The translations under genes and the position numbers were made by a program. From positions 372,001 through 436,000 of the forward strand of contig JAKOVQ010000016.1 of NCBI GenBank assembly GCA_029781975.1: a stretch of 64,000 nt of DNA. Direction: 5' to 3'. The notes beneath the pieces are model-generated. The model had not been told where the DNA came from, ran no database searches, and was given only the letters and a program-made list of their open reading frames with translations. Shown here piece after piece: positions 52,386 through 59,821 of the stretch. This DNA comes from Acidobacteriota bacterium. GTDB taxonomy: Bacteria > Acidobacteriota > Thermoanaerobaculia > UBA5066. The first letter of the stretch is position 1; each line of letters opens with the position of its first letter.

Positions 52386-54004
52386 CGGGCCGGGGAGCCT
52401 CCCCGGGCGCACGCCGGCTCGAAGCCGGCCGCGCACGCCTGCCGGAAGAGCGCGGCGGCCCGCTCCGGGTCGCGCGCGACCCCGCGCCCATCCGCGTACG
52501 CCTTCGCGGCCGCGTCGCACCCCTCGCCGTCGCCCGCGGAGCACGCCTTCTCGTAGAACCGGGTCGCCCCGGCGTCGTCCCGGGGACCGCCGAGTCCGTT
52601 GGCGTGAGCGACCGCGGCGTTGAAGCAGCCGAAGGCGTCGTCCCGCGCGCAGCCGAGCTCGGAGAGCTCCCGGCCGCGGGCCGCGTCCTTCTCGACCCCG
52701 TCGCCCGAGAGGGAGAGGGCCCCGAGGAGGGAGCAGGCACGGGCCGCGTCCCCCGGCGACGACGTCCCGTCCGCCCCTCCGGAGGCCGAGGAAGCCTCCC
52801 ACCGCGAGCAGGCGTCGTCGAAGAGCGCCGCCGCGCGCGCCGCGTCCTTCGCCGTGCCGATCCCGTCGCGGTAGCAACGCCCGAGGTTGAGACACCCCGC
52901 GAGGTTCGACCGTTCGCACGCGCTCCCGTCGCAGCCGCGGCCGTAGAGCTCGAACGCGCGCGCCGCGTCCTTCGCCACGCCGACCCCCCTCTCGTAGTAC
53001 CAGCCGAGGTTGGTGCAGGCGAGCGAGCTCCCCCCGTCGCATCCCTCGCGGTACGCCACGAGCGCGCCCGCGACGTCGCGGGGCGTCCCGCGCCCGTCGG
53101 CCTTCATCAGGCCGTCGTTGTAGCAGCCGCGCGCGTCGCCCAGCTCGCACGACCTCGCGTAGAGCGGCGCGGCCCGCGCGTCGTCGCGGGGGAGGACCTC
53201 GCCCCGCGCGTGGAAGGAGGCCAGGTGAGCGCAGCCTGCCCCGTCCCCTTGGTGGCACGCGCGCTCGAGGAGCGCGACGGCCTCGAGGATCCGCCCCCGG
53301 CCGCGCGAGAGCTCCAGCCCGGCGAGGCCGCACGCCGCGGCGGAGCCGTCCCGGCACGCGCGCTCGAGGAGCTCGACGGCCGTCCTCCGGCCGTCGGCGT
53401 CGGACGCGCGGCCCAGGAGGAGCCACCCCTGGAGGAAGCAGCCGGCCGCCGACCCCTGCTCGCAGCTCCGGTCGAGGAGCCAGGCCTGGTCGACCGGCCC
53501 GAGCTCCTTCTCGAGGTGTTGGCCGCCCCGGAGGAGGACGACCCGGACGCTCTCGCAGCGGCGGCCGAAGGCCTCGCGAGCGAAGTCGCAGTCGTTCGCG
53601 AGGGCCCTGCCGCCGACGGAGACGACGACGTCGCTGACGAGGACTCCGGCGGCTGCGGCGGGGCCACCGGGGAGGACCGCGGTCACGGCGGCGCCGGCCT
53701 CGCGGGGGGGGAGCCGCAGCCTCTCCCGCGTCGCCCGGGGGACCGGGCCGGCCTCCATCCCCAGCGTCGACTCGGCGCACGGCGGCGGGACGGCGCGCGC
53801 CGCATCAAGAGCCTCGGGAGAGCCGGGCTTCGGGGCTGTCGCGCACCCGGAGGTCGCGGCGGCGGCGAGAAGGCCGAGGACGGCGGCGGCCGCGATGCCG
53901 AGGCCGCCGCCGATCCCGGCAGTCCCGGCACTCCCGACGGTCCCTGCCGCCGTGCCGCGGCCGTGCGCGCGCATCGAGCGGACCCCTTTCGCGGACCTCT
54001 CCAT
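52382..54004 (-). CDS. PDZ - Sel1-repeat lipoprotein with paired cysteines
   Basis: A 540-residue envelope protein. A glycine/alanine-rich signal region ends at a lipobox-like TSGC (C near residue 54). Residues about 90-170 look like a PDZ domain (GAAVTAVLPGGPAAAAGVLV, then VVVSVGGRAL). From about 178 to the end are Sel1-like repeats, nearly all with a C-x7-C pair (SCEQGSAAGC, ACRDGSAAAC, ACHQGDGAGC, SCELGDARGC and others), the pattern of Helicobacter cysteine-rich proteins, where each repeat is locked by a disulfide. Probably a periplasmic protein-binding scaffold. GGGGAGGT supports ATG 54004; an ATG at 53974 is an alternative. Confidence 0.8.
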   Translation of the reverse strand: MERSAKGVRSMRAHGRGTAAGTVGSAGTAGIGGGLGIAAAAVLGLLAAAATSGCATAPKPGSPEALDAARAVPPPCAESTLGMEAGPVPRATRERLRLPPREAGAAVTAVLPGGPAAAAGVLVSDVVVSVGGRALANDCDFAREAFGRRCESVRVVLLRGGQHLEKELGPVDQAWLLDRSCEQGSAAGCFLQGWLLLGRASDADGRRTAVELLERACRDGSAAACGLAGLELSRGRGRILEAVALLERACHQGDGAGCAHLASFHARGEVLPRDDARAAPLYARSCELGDARGCYNDGLMKADGRGTPRDVAGALVAYREGCDGGSSLACTNLGWYYERGVGVAKDAARAFELYGRGCDGSACERSNLAGCLNLGRCYRDGIGTAKDAARAAALFDDACSRWEASSASGGADGTSSPGDAARACSLLGALSLSGDGVEKDAARGRELSELGCARDDAFGCFNAAVAHANGLGGPRDDAGATRFYEKACSAGDGEGCDAAAKAYADGRGVARDPERAAALFRQACAAGFEPACARGGSPAR

Positions 54005-54041
54005 CGTCGACCTCCCCGCAAAGCGCGGACGCGTTCGGGGC

Positions 54042-54050
54042 AGTATGGCA
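54042..54050 (-). promoter_or_regulatory. Extended -10 element for the Sel1 lipoprotein gene
   Basis: Minus-strand TGC-CATACT, about 37 nt before the ATG at 54004; the leader ends in GGGGAGGT. Confidence 0.42.
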
Positions 54051-54111
54051 GAGGGCCGCGCTCGTCCGGGCCGCGTGCTCCGCGAGGCGCGCCGGGAAGC
54101 GGTCTCCCGGC

Positions 54112-54117
54112 GAGAAT
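54112..54117 (+). promoter_or_regulatory. Candidate leaderless -10 element for the CHMI-like gene
   Basis: GAGAAT is followed by 6 nt (cccgcc) and the ATG at 54124. No ribosome-binding site is present. Confidence 0.35.
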
Positions 54118-54123
54118 CCCGCC

Positions 54124-54495
54124 ATGCCGCACGTCGTCCTCGAGCACTCCGCGAACGTCCCCGACCGGCCCGACCTGCGCCGCGTCCTCCTCGACCTCCA
54201 CCACGCCCTCGCCGCGACGGGGCTCTGCGAGCTCCGCGACGTCAAGAGCCGTGCCGTGCCGCACGGCGTGACCGCCGTCGCCGACGGGGCCGAGGACCGC
54301 TCGTTCGTCGCCGTCTCCGTCGCCGTCCTCGACGGGCGCTCCGACGAGGAGAAGGGGCGGCTTTCCGACGCGGTCTTCGCCGTCCTGACCCGCGCCTTCC
54401 CTCTCCTCGTGGCGGGGGGGAGGGGGAGCCTCTCGGTCGAGGTGCGCGACCTCCACCGGGCGAGCTACCGGCGCGTCCGGGCGGGCGCCGGCTGA
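54124..54495 (+). CDS. 5-carboxymethyl-2-hydroxymuconate delta-isomerase-like protein (CHMI)
   Basis: A 123-residue tautomerase-superfamily protein. It begins MPHVVLEHSANV, with proline at position 2 as the would-be catalytic N-terminal base after Met removal. CRAL-type features DVKSRAVPHGVTAVADG and FVAVSVAVLDGRSDEEK match the CHMI family, which acts in homoprotocatechuate degradation. No other hpa/hpc gene is near, so the true substrate may differ. The alcohol dehydrogenase gene follows after 83 bp with its own promoter. Confidence 0.82.
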   Translation: MPHVVLEHSANVPDRPDLRRVLLDLHHALAATGLCELRDVKSRAVPHGVTAVADGAEDRSFVAVSVAVLDGRSDEEKGRLSDAVFAVLTRAFPLLVAGGRGSLSVEVRDLHRASYRRVRAGAG

Positions 54496-54533
54496 CCTCG
54501 CGAGGAGGACCAACCGGGCGGCGCTCCCTGTCG

Positions 54534-54539
54534 TAGAGT
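54534..54539 (+). promoter_or_regulatory. Candidate -10 element for the alcohol dehydrogenase gene
   Basis: TAGAGT lies 39 nt before the ATG at 54579; AAGGAG stands in the leader. Confidence 0.35.
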
Positions 54540-54578
54540 CCCCGCGGGCCCCCGTCCGGCCCGACAAGGAGCGCCTCG

Positions 54579-55628
54579 ATGATCAAGACCCTCGGATATG
54601 CCGTCCCCGACGCCAAGAGCCCCTTCAGGCGGATCGAGATCGACCGCCGGGACCCGGGCCCGCGCGACGTCCAGATCGAGATCGAGTGGTGCGGCGTCTG
54701 CCACTCGGACCTCCACACGGCCCGGAGCGAGTGGCCCGGCACCGTCTACCCCTGCATCCCCGGTCACGAGATCCTCGGCCGCGTGAGCGCCGTCGGCTCC
54801 GAGGTGAAGGGGTTCCGGGTCGGCGAGCGCGCCGCCGTCGGCTGCATGGTCGACTCCTGCCGGACCTGCCCCGGCTGCAAGGCTGGCCTCGAGCAGTACT
54901 GCGACGGCCCGGCGGTCTTCACCTACAACGGCCCCGACAAGCACCTCGGCGGGACGACCTACGGCGGGTACACCGCGCGGATCGTCGTCGACCAGGACTT
55001 CGCCCTCCACGTCTCCGAGAAGCTCGACCCGGCGGGCGCGGCCCCCCTCCTCTGCGCGGGGATCACCACCTACTCGCCCCTCCGCCACTGGGGCGCCGGC
55101 CCCGGCAAGACCGTCGGCGTCGTCGGCCTCGGCGGCCTCGGCCACATGGCGGTGAAGCTGGCCCACGCCATGGGCGCCCGGGTGGTCCTCCTGACGACGA
55201 GCCCGGGGAAGGCCGAGGACGCGAAGCGGCTCGGCGCCTCGGACGTCGTCGTCTCGCGCGACGCGGCGCAGATGAAAAAGCACGCCGGGAGCCTCGACCT
55301 GATCGTCGACACCGTCGCCGCCTCGCACGACCTCGACGCCCTCCTCGCCCTCCTCAAGGTGGACGGGACGCTCTGCCTCGTCGGCGCGCCGGAGAAGCCC
55401 CACCCGGCCGTCTCGCCGCTCAACCTCATCTTCCGGCGCCGCGCGGTGGCCGGCTCTCTGATCGGCGGCATCAGGGAGACGCAGGAGATGCTCGACTTCT
55501 GCGCGAAGCACGGCATCGTGGCCGACGTCGAGAAGATTCCGATCCAGAAGATCGACGAGGCGTACGAGCGGATGCTGAAGAGCGACGTGAAGTACCGCTT
55601 CTCGATCGACATGTCGTCCCTCAAGTGA
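54579..55628 (+). CDS. Zinc-dependent NAD(P) alcohol dehydrogenase (CAD/YahK-like)
   Basis: A 349-residue medium-chain dehydrogenase that reversibly oxidises primary alcohols to aldehydes. Catalytic zinc region: CGVCHSDLH (C38/C41) and PGHEILG (H63-E64). The structural zinc lobe has C94, C97, C100 and C108. The nucleotide motif is VGLGGLGHMAVKLAHAMG. LFSIDMSSLK at the end and the overall pattern match the cinnamyl-alcohol-dehydrogenase/YahK group, usually NADP-specific and broad in aldehyde range. AAGGAG precedes the ATG. A strong hairpin follows the stop. Confidence 0.93.
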   Translation: MIKTLGYAVPDAKSPFRRIEIDRRDPGPRDVQIEIEWCGVCHSDLHTARSEWPGTVYPCIPGHEILGRVSAVGSEVKGFRVGERAAVGCMVDSCRTCPGCKAGLEQYCDGPAVFTYNGPDKHLGGTTYGGYTARIVVDQDFALHVSEKLDPAGAAPLLCAGITTYSPLRHWGAGPGKTVGVVGLGGLGHMAVKLAHAMGARVVLLTTSPGKAEDAKRLGASDVVVSRDAAQMKKHAGSLDLIVDTVAASHDLDALLALLKVDGTLCLVGAPEKPHPAVSPLNLIFRRRAVAGSLIGGIRETQEMLDFCAKHGIVADVEKIPIQKIDEAYERMLKSDVKYRFSIDMSSLK

Positions 55629-55634
55629 GGCGCC

Positions 55635-55670
55635 GCGGGCCGTCCGCCCCCTCCGGGGCGGGCGGCCCGC
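55635..55670 (+). terminator. Strong hairpin after the alcohol dehydrogenase gene
   Basis: A 16-bp stem (one G-U pair) with 4-nt loop CTCC begins 7 nt after the stop at 55628. It lacks a T-tract but is the most stable-looking hairpin in the window. Confidence 0.6.
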
Positions 55671-55680
55671 CTCCCCGGCA

Positions 55681-55686
55681 TACGAT
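55681..55686 (+). promoter_or_regulatory. Leaderless -10 element for the GT9 gene
   Basis: TACGAT is followed by 6 nt (cccggc) and the GTG at 55693, directly after the alcohol dehydrogenase terminator. Confidence 0.45.
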
Positions 55687-55692
55687 CCCGGC

Positions 55693-56802
55693 GTGGCCGG
55701 ACCCCTCCCCGTCCCGCCCTTCACGCCCGACGGGGTGATCGGACGGCCCCTCCTCCCCGGCGCCGTGCCGGAGCACGTCGTCGTCGTCCGCCTCCACGCC
55801 TTCGGCGACACGGCGATCACCTTCCCGCTCCTCGCGGCCCTCCGGAAGCGGTTTCCCGGCTGCCGCCTCACCGTCGTGACCGACGTTCGGTCGGAGGCGC
55901 TCCTCGCCGCGCACCGCGACGTCAACCGCGTCCTCTCCTTCGACACCCGCGCCCGCCGCGGCCGCAAGGCCGCGGCCCTCGCCGCGATCGCCCTCCGGCT
56001 CCGCGCCGGCTCGCCTCCCCCCGGTCGACGGCGCGCCGTTCCGGTCGTCCTCGACCTCCAGCGCAACCGCTGGTCGCTCCTCCTGACGCGGCTCCTCCTC
56101 CCCTCCGCCTGGATCGGGTTCGACCGGCACGCGCCGCGGACGGCGCTCGCCCGCTACCTCGACGCGGCGGAGCGGCTCGGGCTCGGGACCCTCGCGCCGG
56201 TCCTCGCGCCCCACGCGCGAGACGCCGCGCGCGACGCGGCGCGGCTCCGGCTCGAGGGGGCCGGGTGGGACGGGACCTCCCCGCTCGTCGCCCTCAACCC
56301 CGGCGCCGGATGGGAGACGCGGCAGTGGCCGATCGACCGCTGGGTCGAGCTCGGCCGGCGCCTCGAGGAAGAGGGGTGCCGCCTCCTCTCGCTCGCGGCT
56401 GCGCCGGTGCCGGAGAGGTTCCTCGTCCTTCGTCGCGCGCTCGGCCCGGCGCTCCTCGACCTCGCGGGGACCACGACGCCGGGCGAGGCGCTCGCCCTCG
56501 TCTCGCACGCGGCCCTCGCCGTCAGCGAGGACTCGGGGCTGATGCACCTCGCCTGGACGCAGGGGGTGCCGACGCTCGCCCTCTTCGGCGCCAGCCGGTC
56601 GGCCTGGAGCCGGCCGGAGGGGCCGCACAGCGGCGGCTTCTTCAGCGAGGACCTCGCCTGCGGCGCCTGCATGCAGCCGGTCTGCGGCCGCGGGGACCTC
56701 CTCTGCCTCGCCCGCGTCTCGGTCGACGACGTCCTCGGGAAGGCGCGGGCGCTCATCACGGAACGGAGCCGCGCGGACGGGGAGCCGGCGGGGCGGCTCT
56801 AG
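55693..56802 (+). CDS. Family 9 glycosyltransferase (heptosyltransferase-like)
   Basis: A 369-residue GT-B enzyme of the ADP-heptose:LPS heptosyltransferase family. N-terminal VVVRLHAFGDTAITFPLLAA and TVVTDVRSEALL are the acceptor-domain start; the C-terminal donor domain has VALNPGAGWETRQWPIDRWV, LAVSEDSGLMHLAWTQGVPT and LFGASRSAWSRPEG. It would add a sugar to lipid-linked glycan such as LPS core. FSEDLACGACMQPVCG is a four-cysteine tail segment common in some subgroups. It converges with the amidohydrolase gene, overlapping by 4 bp. Confidence 0.88.
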   Translation: MAGPLPVPPFTPDGVIGRPLLPGAVPEHVVVVRLHAFGDTAITFPLLAALRKRFPGCRLTVVTDVRSEALLAAHRDVNRVLSFDTRARRGRKAAALAAIALRLRAGSPPPGRRRAVPVVLDLQRNRWSLLLTRLLLPSAWIGFDRHAPRTALARYLDAAERLGLGTLAPVLAPHARDAARDAARLRLEGAGWDGTSPLVALNPGAGWETRQWPIDRWVELGRRLEEEGCRLLSLAAAPVPERFLVLRRALGPALLDLAGTTTPGEALALVSHAALAVSEDSGLMHLAWTQGVPTLALFGASRSAWSRPEGPHSGGFFSEDLACGACMQPVCGRGDLLCLARVSVDDVLGKARALITERSRADGEPAGRL

Positions 56803-58016
56803 CGGGATCGCGGCGCGCCGGGATCCGGGCCGCCGCCGAGGACGAGGCCGGGCTCGAGGAGAGCGGCCTCGCCCGTCCCGAGGAGGCGCGAGGCGACGAG
56901 CTTCGGCCGGCCGTCGAGGGTCACGGCCGTCGCCTCCTCCCCGCACGCCTCGAACCAGCTCGCGAGGTCGGGGTCCGCGACGGCGGGGAGCCCGCAGCGG
57001 ACGACGGCGCGAAGGTCGGCGCGGCGCGCGTTCACGAGGGCGGCGGGAGGGTCGCTGCCGGGGTCGCGCAGGACGAGGAGGTCGGCGCGCTGGCCCGGCT
57101 CCAGACCTCCGGCCTGAGGCACGCGGAGGCGGCGGGCGGCGGCCGTCGTGACGAGGTCGACGAGCGTCGCGGGGGAGAGGCCGCTCGCGGCGGCCGCGGC
57201 GCGGAGCTCCTCGAGGAGGTCGGGCGAGCCGGTGAGGCGCGAGTCGGTGGCGAGGGCGAGCGTGCCGGCCCGCGCGAGGGGGCGCGGGTCGAGCGTCGCG
57301 CCGAGCATGAAGAGGTTGCTCGTGGGGCACCAGACGACCCCGGCCCCGGCCTCCACCACGCGCCCGACGTCGCGCGGCGTGAGCCCGACGCCGTGGACGA
57401 GGACGGTGTTCGGCGCGAGCGCCCCCGCGGCCTCGAGCGTCCCGAGCTCGCCGGCGGCCACCCCGTCGGTCCCCTCGGCCAGGTGGACGAACCACGGGAC
57501 GCCGGGGGGCGTCGCGCGGAAGCTCTCCGCGAGCAGCGGCCCGTAGCGCCCGGCGAGGCCCGGGGAGTGGCACCAGCCGAAGGGGGCGAGGACCCCGACC
57601 GGGAACGACGGGTCGTCGAAGGCGGCCTCCCACGGGTCGTGGTGCGCGACGAGGGTCACCCCCGAGAGGAGGTTCTTCAGGCCGCCGTGCCATGCCCGGA
57701 CCGCGGACGGGATCGCGCGGGCGGCCCGGACGTCCGGGTCGTCGAGGCGCGGCCGGAACGCCTCGATCCACGCGTAGCTGTTCGGCTGCGTCCCGATCCC
57801 CGAGGGCCTCGGGACGGCGTTCAGCTGGAGGTGGTCGTGCGCGTTGACGAGCCCGGGGAAGACGAGGTGGCCCGGAAGCCTCAGGCGGTGAAGCGGGATG
57901 CCCGCCGGGACGGCTTCCGCCAGGCGGCCGCCGGCGATCGAGAGGGTCCGCTCGCCGGCCCGGCCCCCGGAGACGACGGCGACGTCCGACAGGACGACGG
58001 CGGGAGGAGCGCTCAC
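56799..58016 (-). CDS. Amidohydrolase-family metal-dependent hydrolase
   Basis: A 405-residue TIM-barrel hydrolase of the cytosine deaminase/chlorohydrolase-like group. The metal motif is H60-x-H62 in GLVNAHDHLQ, further ligands in VHLAEGTDG and LVHGVGLTP, and the final Asp in LATDSRLTG; the composite beta domain follows (LEPGQRADLLVLRDP). A histidine-rich LVAHHDPWE is unusual. It is the last gene of the radical SAM cluster: its ATG overlaps the stop of the radical SAM/SPASM gene. It may remove an amino or amide group from a cluster intermediate; that is inference. Confidence 0.85.
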   Translation of the reverse strand: MSAPPAVVLSDVAVVSGGRAGERTLSIAGGRLAEAVPAGIPLHRLRLPGHLVFPGLVNAHDHLQLNAVPRPSGIGTQPNSYAWIEAFRPRLDDPDVRAARAIPSAVRAWHGGLKNLLSGVTLVAHHDPWEAAFDDPSFPVGVLAPFGWCHSPGLAGRYGPLLAESFRATPPGVPWFVHLAEGTDGVAAGELGTLEAAGALAPNTVLVHGVGLTPRDVGRVVEAGAGVVWCPTSNLFMLGATLDPRPLARAGTLALATDSRLTGSPDLLEELRAAAAASGLSPATLVDLVTTAAARRLRVPQAGGLEPGQRADLLVLRDPGSDPPAALVNARRADLRAVVRCGLPAVADPDLASWFEACGEEATAVTLDGRPKLVASRLLGTGEAALLEPGLVLGGGPDPGAPRSR

Positions 58017-59083
58017 CGGAGCGCGAGGCTGCAGACGCAGCGGGCGCAGACGGGGTTCGTCGCGACGTCGAGGGAGCGGCGGAACTCCCGCGCCGCGGGG
58101 GAGTCGACGACGGCGCGGAGGCTCCCGGCCTCGCGGACGTTCCCGACGGGCGGGTGGAAGAAGCAGGGCCTCACGGTGCCGTCCGGCTCGATCACGCTCG
58201 AAACCCAGGGGGCGTTGCAGGCGACGCTGGGGAACGGGCCGAGGCCCGCCACGGCGGTGAAGTAGGCGAGGAGCCGCGTCCGGAGCTTGACGGGGCTCTC
58301 GGCGACGAAGCCCGAGGCGAAGGCGGCGGCGAAGTCGCGCTCGAGGAGGTCGATCTCCTCAGCGAGGAGGGGGAGCTCCTCCGGGGCGAGGGCGAGCGCC
58401 TCCGGGGGCGTCGCCCCCGTGCCTCCCGGGCGGTTGAAGGCCTCCGACGAGACGTCGACGGCGAGGAAGCTGATCCTCTCGAGCCCGACCTCCCGCGCGG
58501 CGGCGACGGTGTCGCGGAGCCGGAGGGCGTTCCTCCGCTGGACGGTGCAGCGGGCCGAGATCGAGAGCGACCCGGGGCGGCGGGGGGACGCGGCCGCCGA
58601 CGCCGCGCGGAGCGCGCGGACCCCCTCGGCGAGCCGGTCGAAGGCGCGAGGCACGTTCCGGATCGCGTCGTGGACCTCGCGCGGCCCGTCGAGGCTGACG
58701 ACGACGTCGTCGACGAAGGCGGCGATCCTCTCGGCGTACCGTGCCAGGAGGAGCCCGGAGCTGAGGAGCGAGATCGCGATGCCGGCCTCGCTCAGGCTCG
58801 CGCAGAGGGCGAAGAGGTCGGAGTGCATCAGCGCCTCGCCGCCGCTCAGGACGACGCGCTCGACGCCGAGGTCCCGGAAGCCGGGGGCCCACGCGGCGAC
58901 CTCCTCCGGGCCGACCTCGCGCGCCTTCCGCTCCTTCCAGATGTCGCACATCAGGCAGCGGCAGTTGCAGCGGCTGTGGGGCTCGAGGATCACGACCGGG
59001 AGCCGCTCGAGAGGGTCGGGGCGCGGAAGCGGACCGTCGTCGCGCTCGCGGCCCGGGGTGGGACGGGGATCGAGACGCGTCAC
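58013..59083 (-). CDS. Radical SAM protein with SPASM-like C-terminus
   Basis: A 356-residue radical SAM enzyme. The cluster motif C-x3-C-x2-C is C39, C43, C46 within SRCNCRCLMCDIW (an extra C41 lies inside). GGEALMHSDLF is the SAM-binding GGE motif, and VVSLDGPREVHDAIR is typical. The C-terminal part has spaced cysteines (VACNAPWV, VRPCFFHP, VCARCVCSL) and GNVREAGSLRAVV, like a SPASM/twitch domain holding extra Fe-S centres. Such proteins modify peptides or small metabolites. The GTG at 59083 overlaps the upstream methyltransferase stop. Confidence 0.88.
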   Translation of the reverse strand: MTRLDPRPTPGRERDDGPLPRPDPLERLPVVILEPHSRCNCRCLMCDIWKERKAREVGPEEVAAWAPGFRDLGVERVVLSGGEALMHSDLFALCASLSEAGIAISLLSSGLLLARYAERIAAFVDDVVVSLDGPREVHDAIRNVPRAFDRLAEGVRALRAASAAASPRRPGSLSISARCTVQRRNALRLRDTVAAAREVGLERISFLAVDVSSEAFNRPGGTGATPPEALALAPEELPLLAEEIDLLERDFAAAFASGFVAESPVKLRTRLLAYFTAVAGLGPFPSVACNAPWVSSVIEPDGTVRPCFFHPPVGNVREAGSLRAVVDSPAAREFRRSLDVATNPVCARCVCSLALR

Positions 59084-59805
59084 CGGCGCCCCGCGCGGCG
59101 CTCCGGCACGGCGAAGAGGAAGGCCGCGACGAGGGGGAGGCCGCGGTCCCTCTCGTAGGCCCCGAGGCTCCCGGCCTCCTCGTATGCAGGCCGGACCGAC
59201 GGCCCCACCGCAGGCTCCCGGAACGCCCGGAGCTCGAGCCCCGCCGCGCGGGCCGCCGCCTCGTGCTCCGCCGGCTCGTGGACGTGGTGCTCCACCAGGC
59301 GGCGGGCGCCGGCCGCGTCGCGGAAGCTCCTGACGTGCCCGCGTCGCGCGGCCTCGGGGTGGAAGTCGGTCACGACGACGGCCCCGCCCGGGCGGACGGC
59401 GCGCGCCAGCTCGCGGTAGAGCGGCCCGAGCCCTTCGAGGTGCCCCGCGACGAGCCGGCACCAGGCGACGTCGAAGGCGCCCGCCGCGATGGGGAGGCGG
59501 AGGAGGTCCCCCGCGGCGAGGCGGCGGCTCCTCTCCGGGTGGCGGCGCGCCTCGGCGAGCATCTCGACGACGAGATCGACGCCGATCGCGAGCCGCGGGC
59601 CGCTCTCAGCGTCGAACGCGAGGCGGCGGGCGGTCCCGCACCCCGCGTCGAGGAGGGCGAGGCCGGAGAGCCCGGGCGTCAGCTCGGCGACGGCGAGACG
59701 GTCGAGGAACGAGACGGGGTTCTCGCCGTCGTAGCTCCCCGCCCAGAGGCGGTAGGCCTCCCGCGCGGGGAGGGGAGAAGGGGAAGCGCCTCCGGAGGGG
59801 TGCAT
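59080..59805 (-). CDS. SAM-dependent methyltransferase (UbiE/BioC-like fold)
   Basis: A 241-residue class I methyltransferase. It begins after a Ser/Pro tail with AREAYRLWAGSYDGENPVSF, as in the UbiE/BioC-type group. Motif I is LLDAGCGTARRL, then AIGVDLVVEMLAEA, LPIAAGAFDVAWC and RAVRPGGAVVVTDF. The substrate is unknown. It lies between two radical SAM genes, 16 bp after the B12-type one and overlapping the SPASM-type one by 4 bp, so it probably works on the same product. Confidence 0.85.
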   Translation of the reverse strand: MHPSGGASPSPLPAREAYRLWAGSYDGENPVSFLDRLAVAELTPGLSGLALLDAGCGTARRLAFDAESGPRLAIGVDLVVEMLAEARRHPERSRRLAAGDLLRLPIAAGAFDVAWCRLVAGHLEGLGPLYRELARAVRPGGAVVVTDFHPEAARRGHVRSFRDAAGARRLVEHHVHEPAEHEAAARAAGLELRAFREPAVGPSVRPAYEEAGSLGAYERDRGLPLVAAFLFAVPERRAGRR

Positions 59806-59821
59806 CGTCGCGGCCCGCCCC

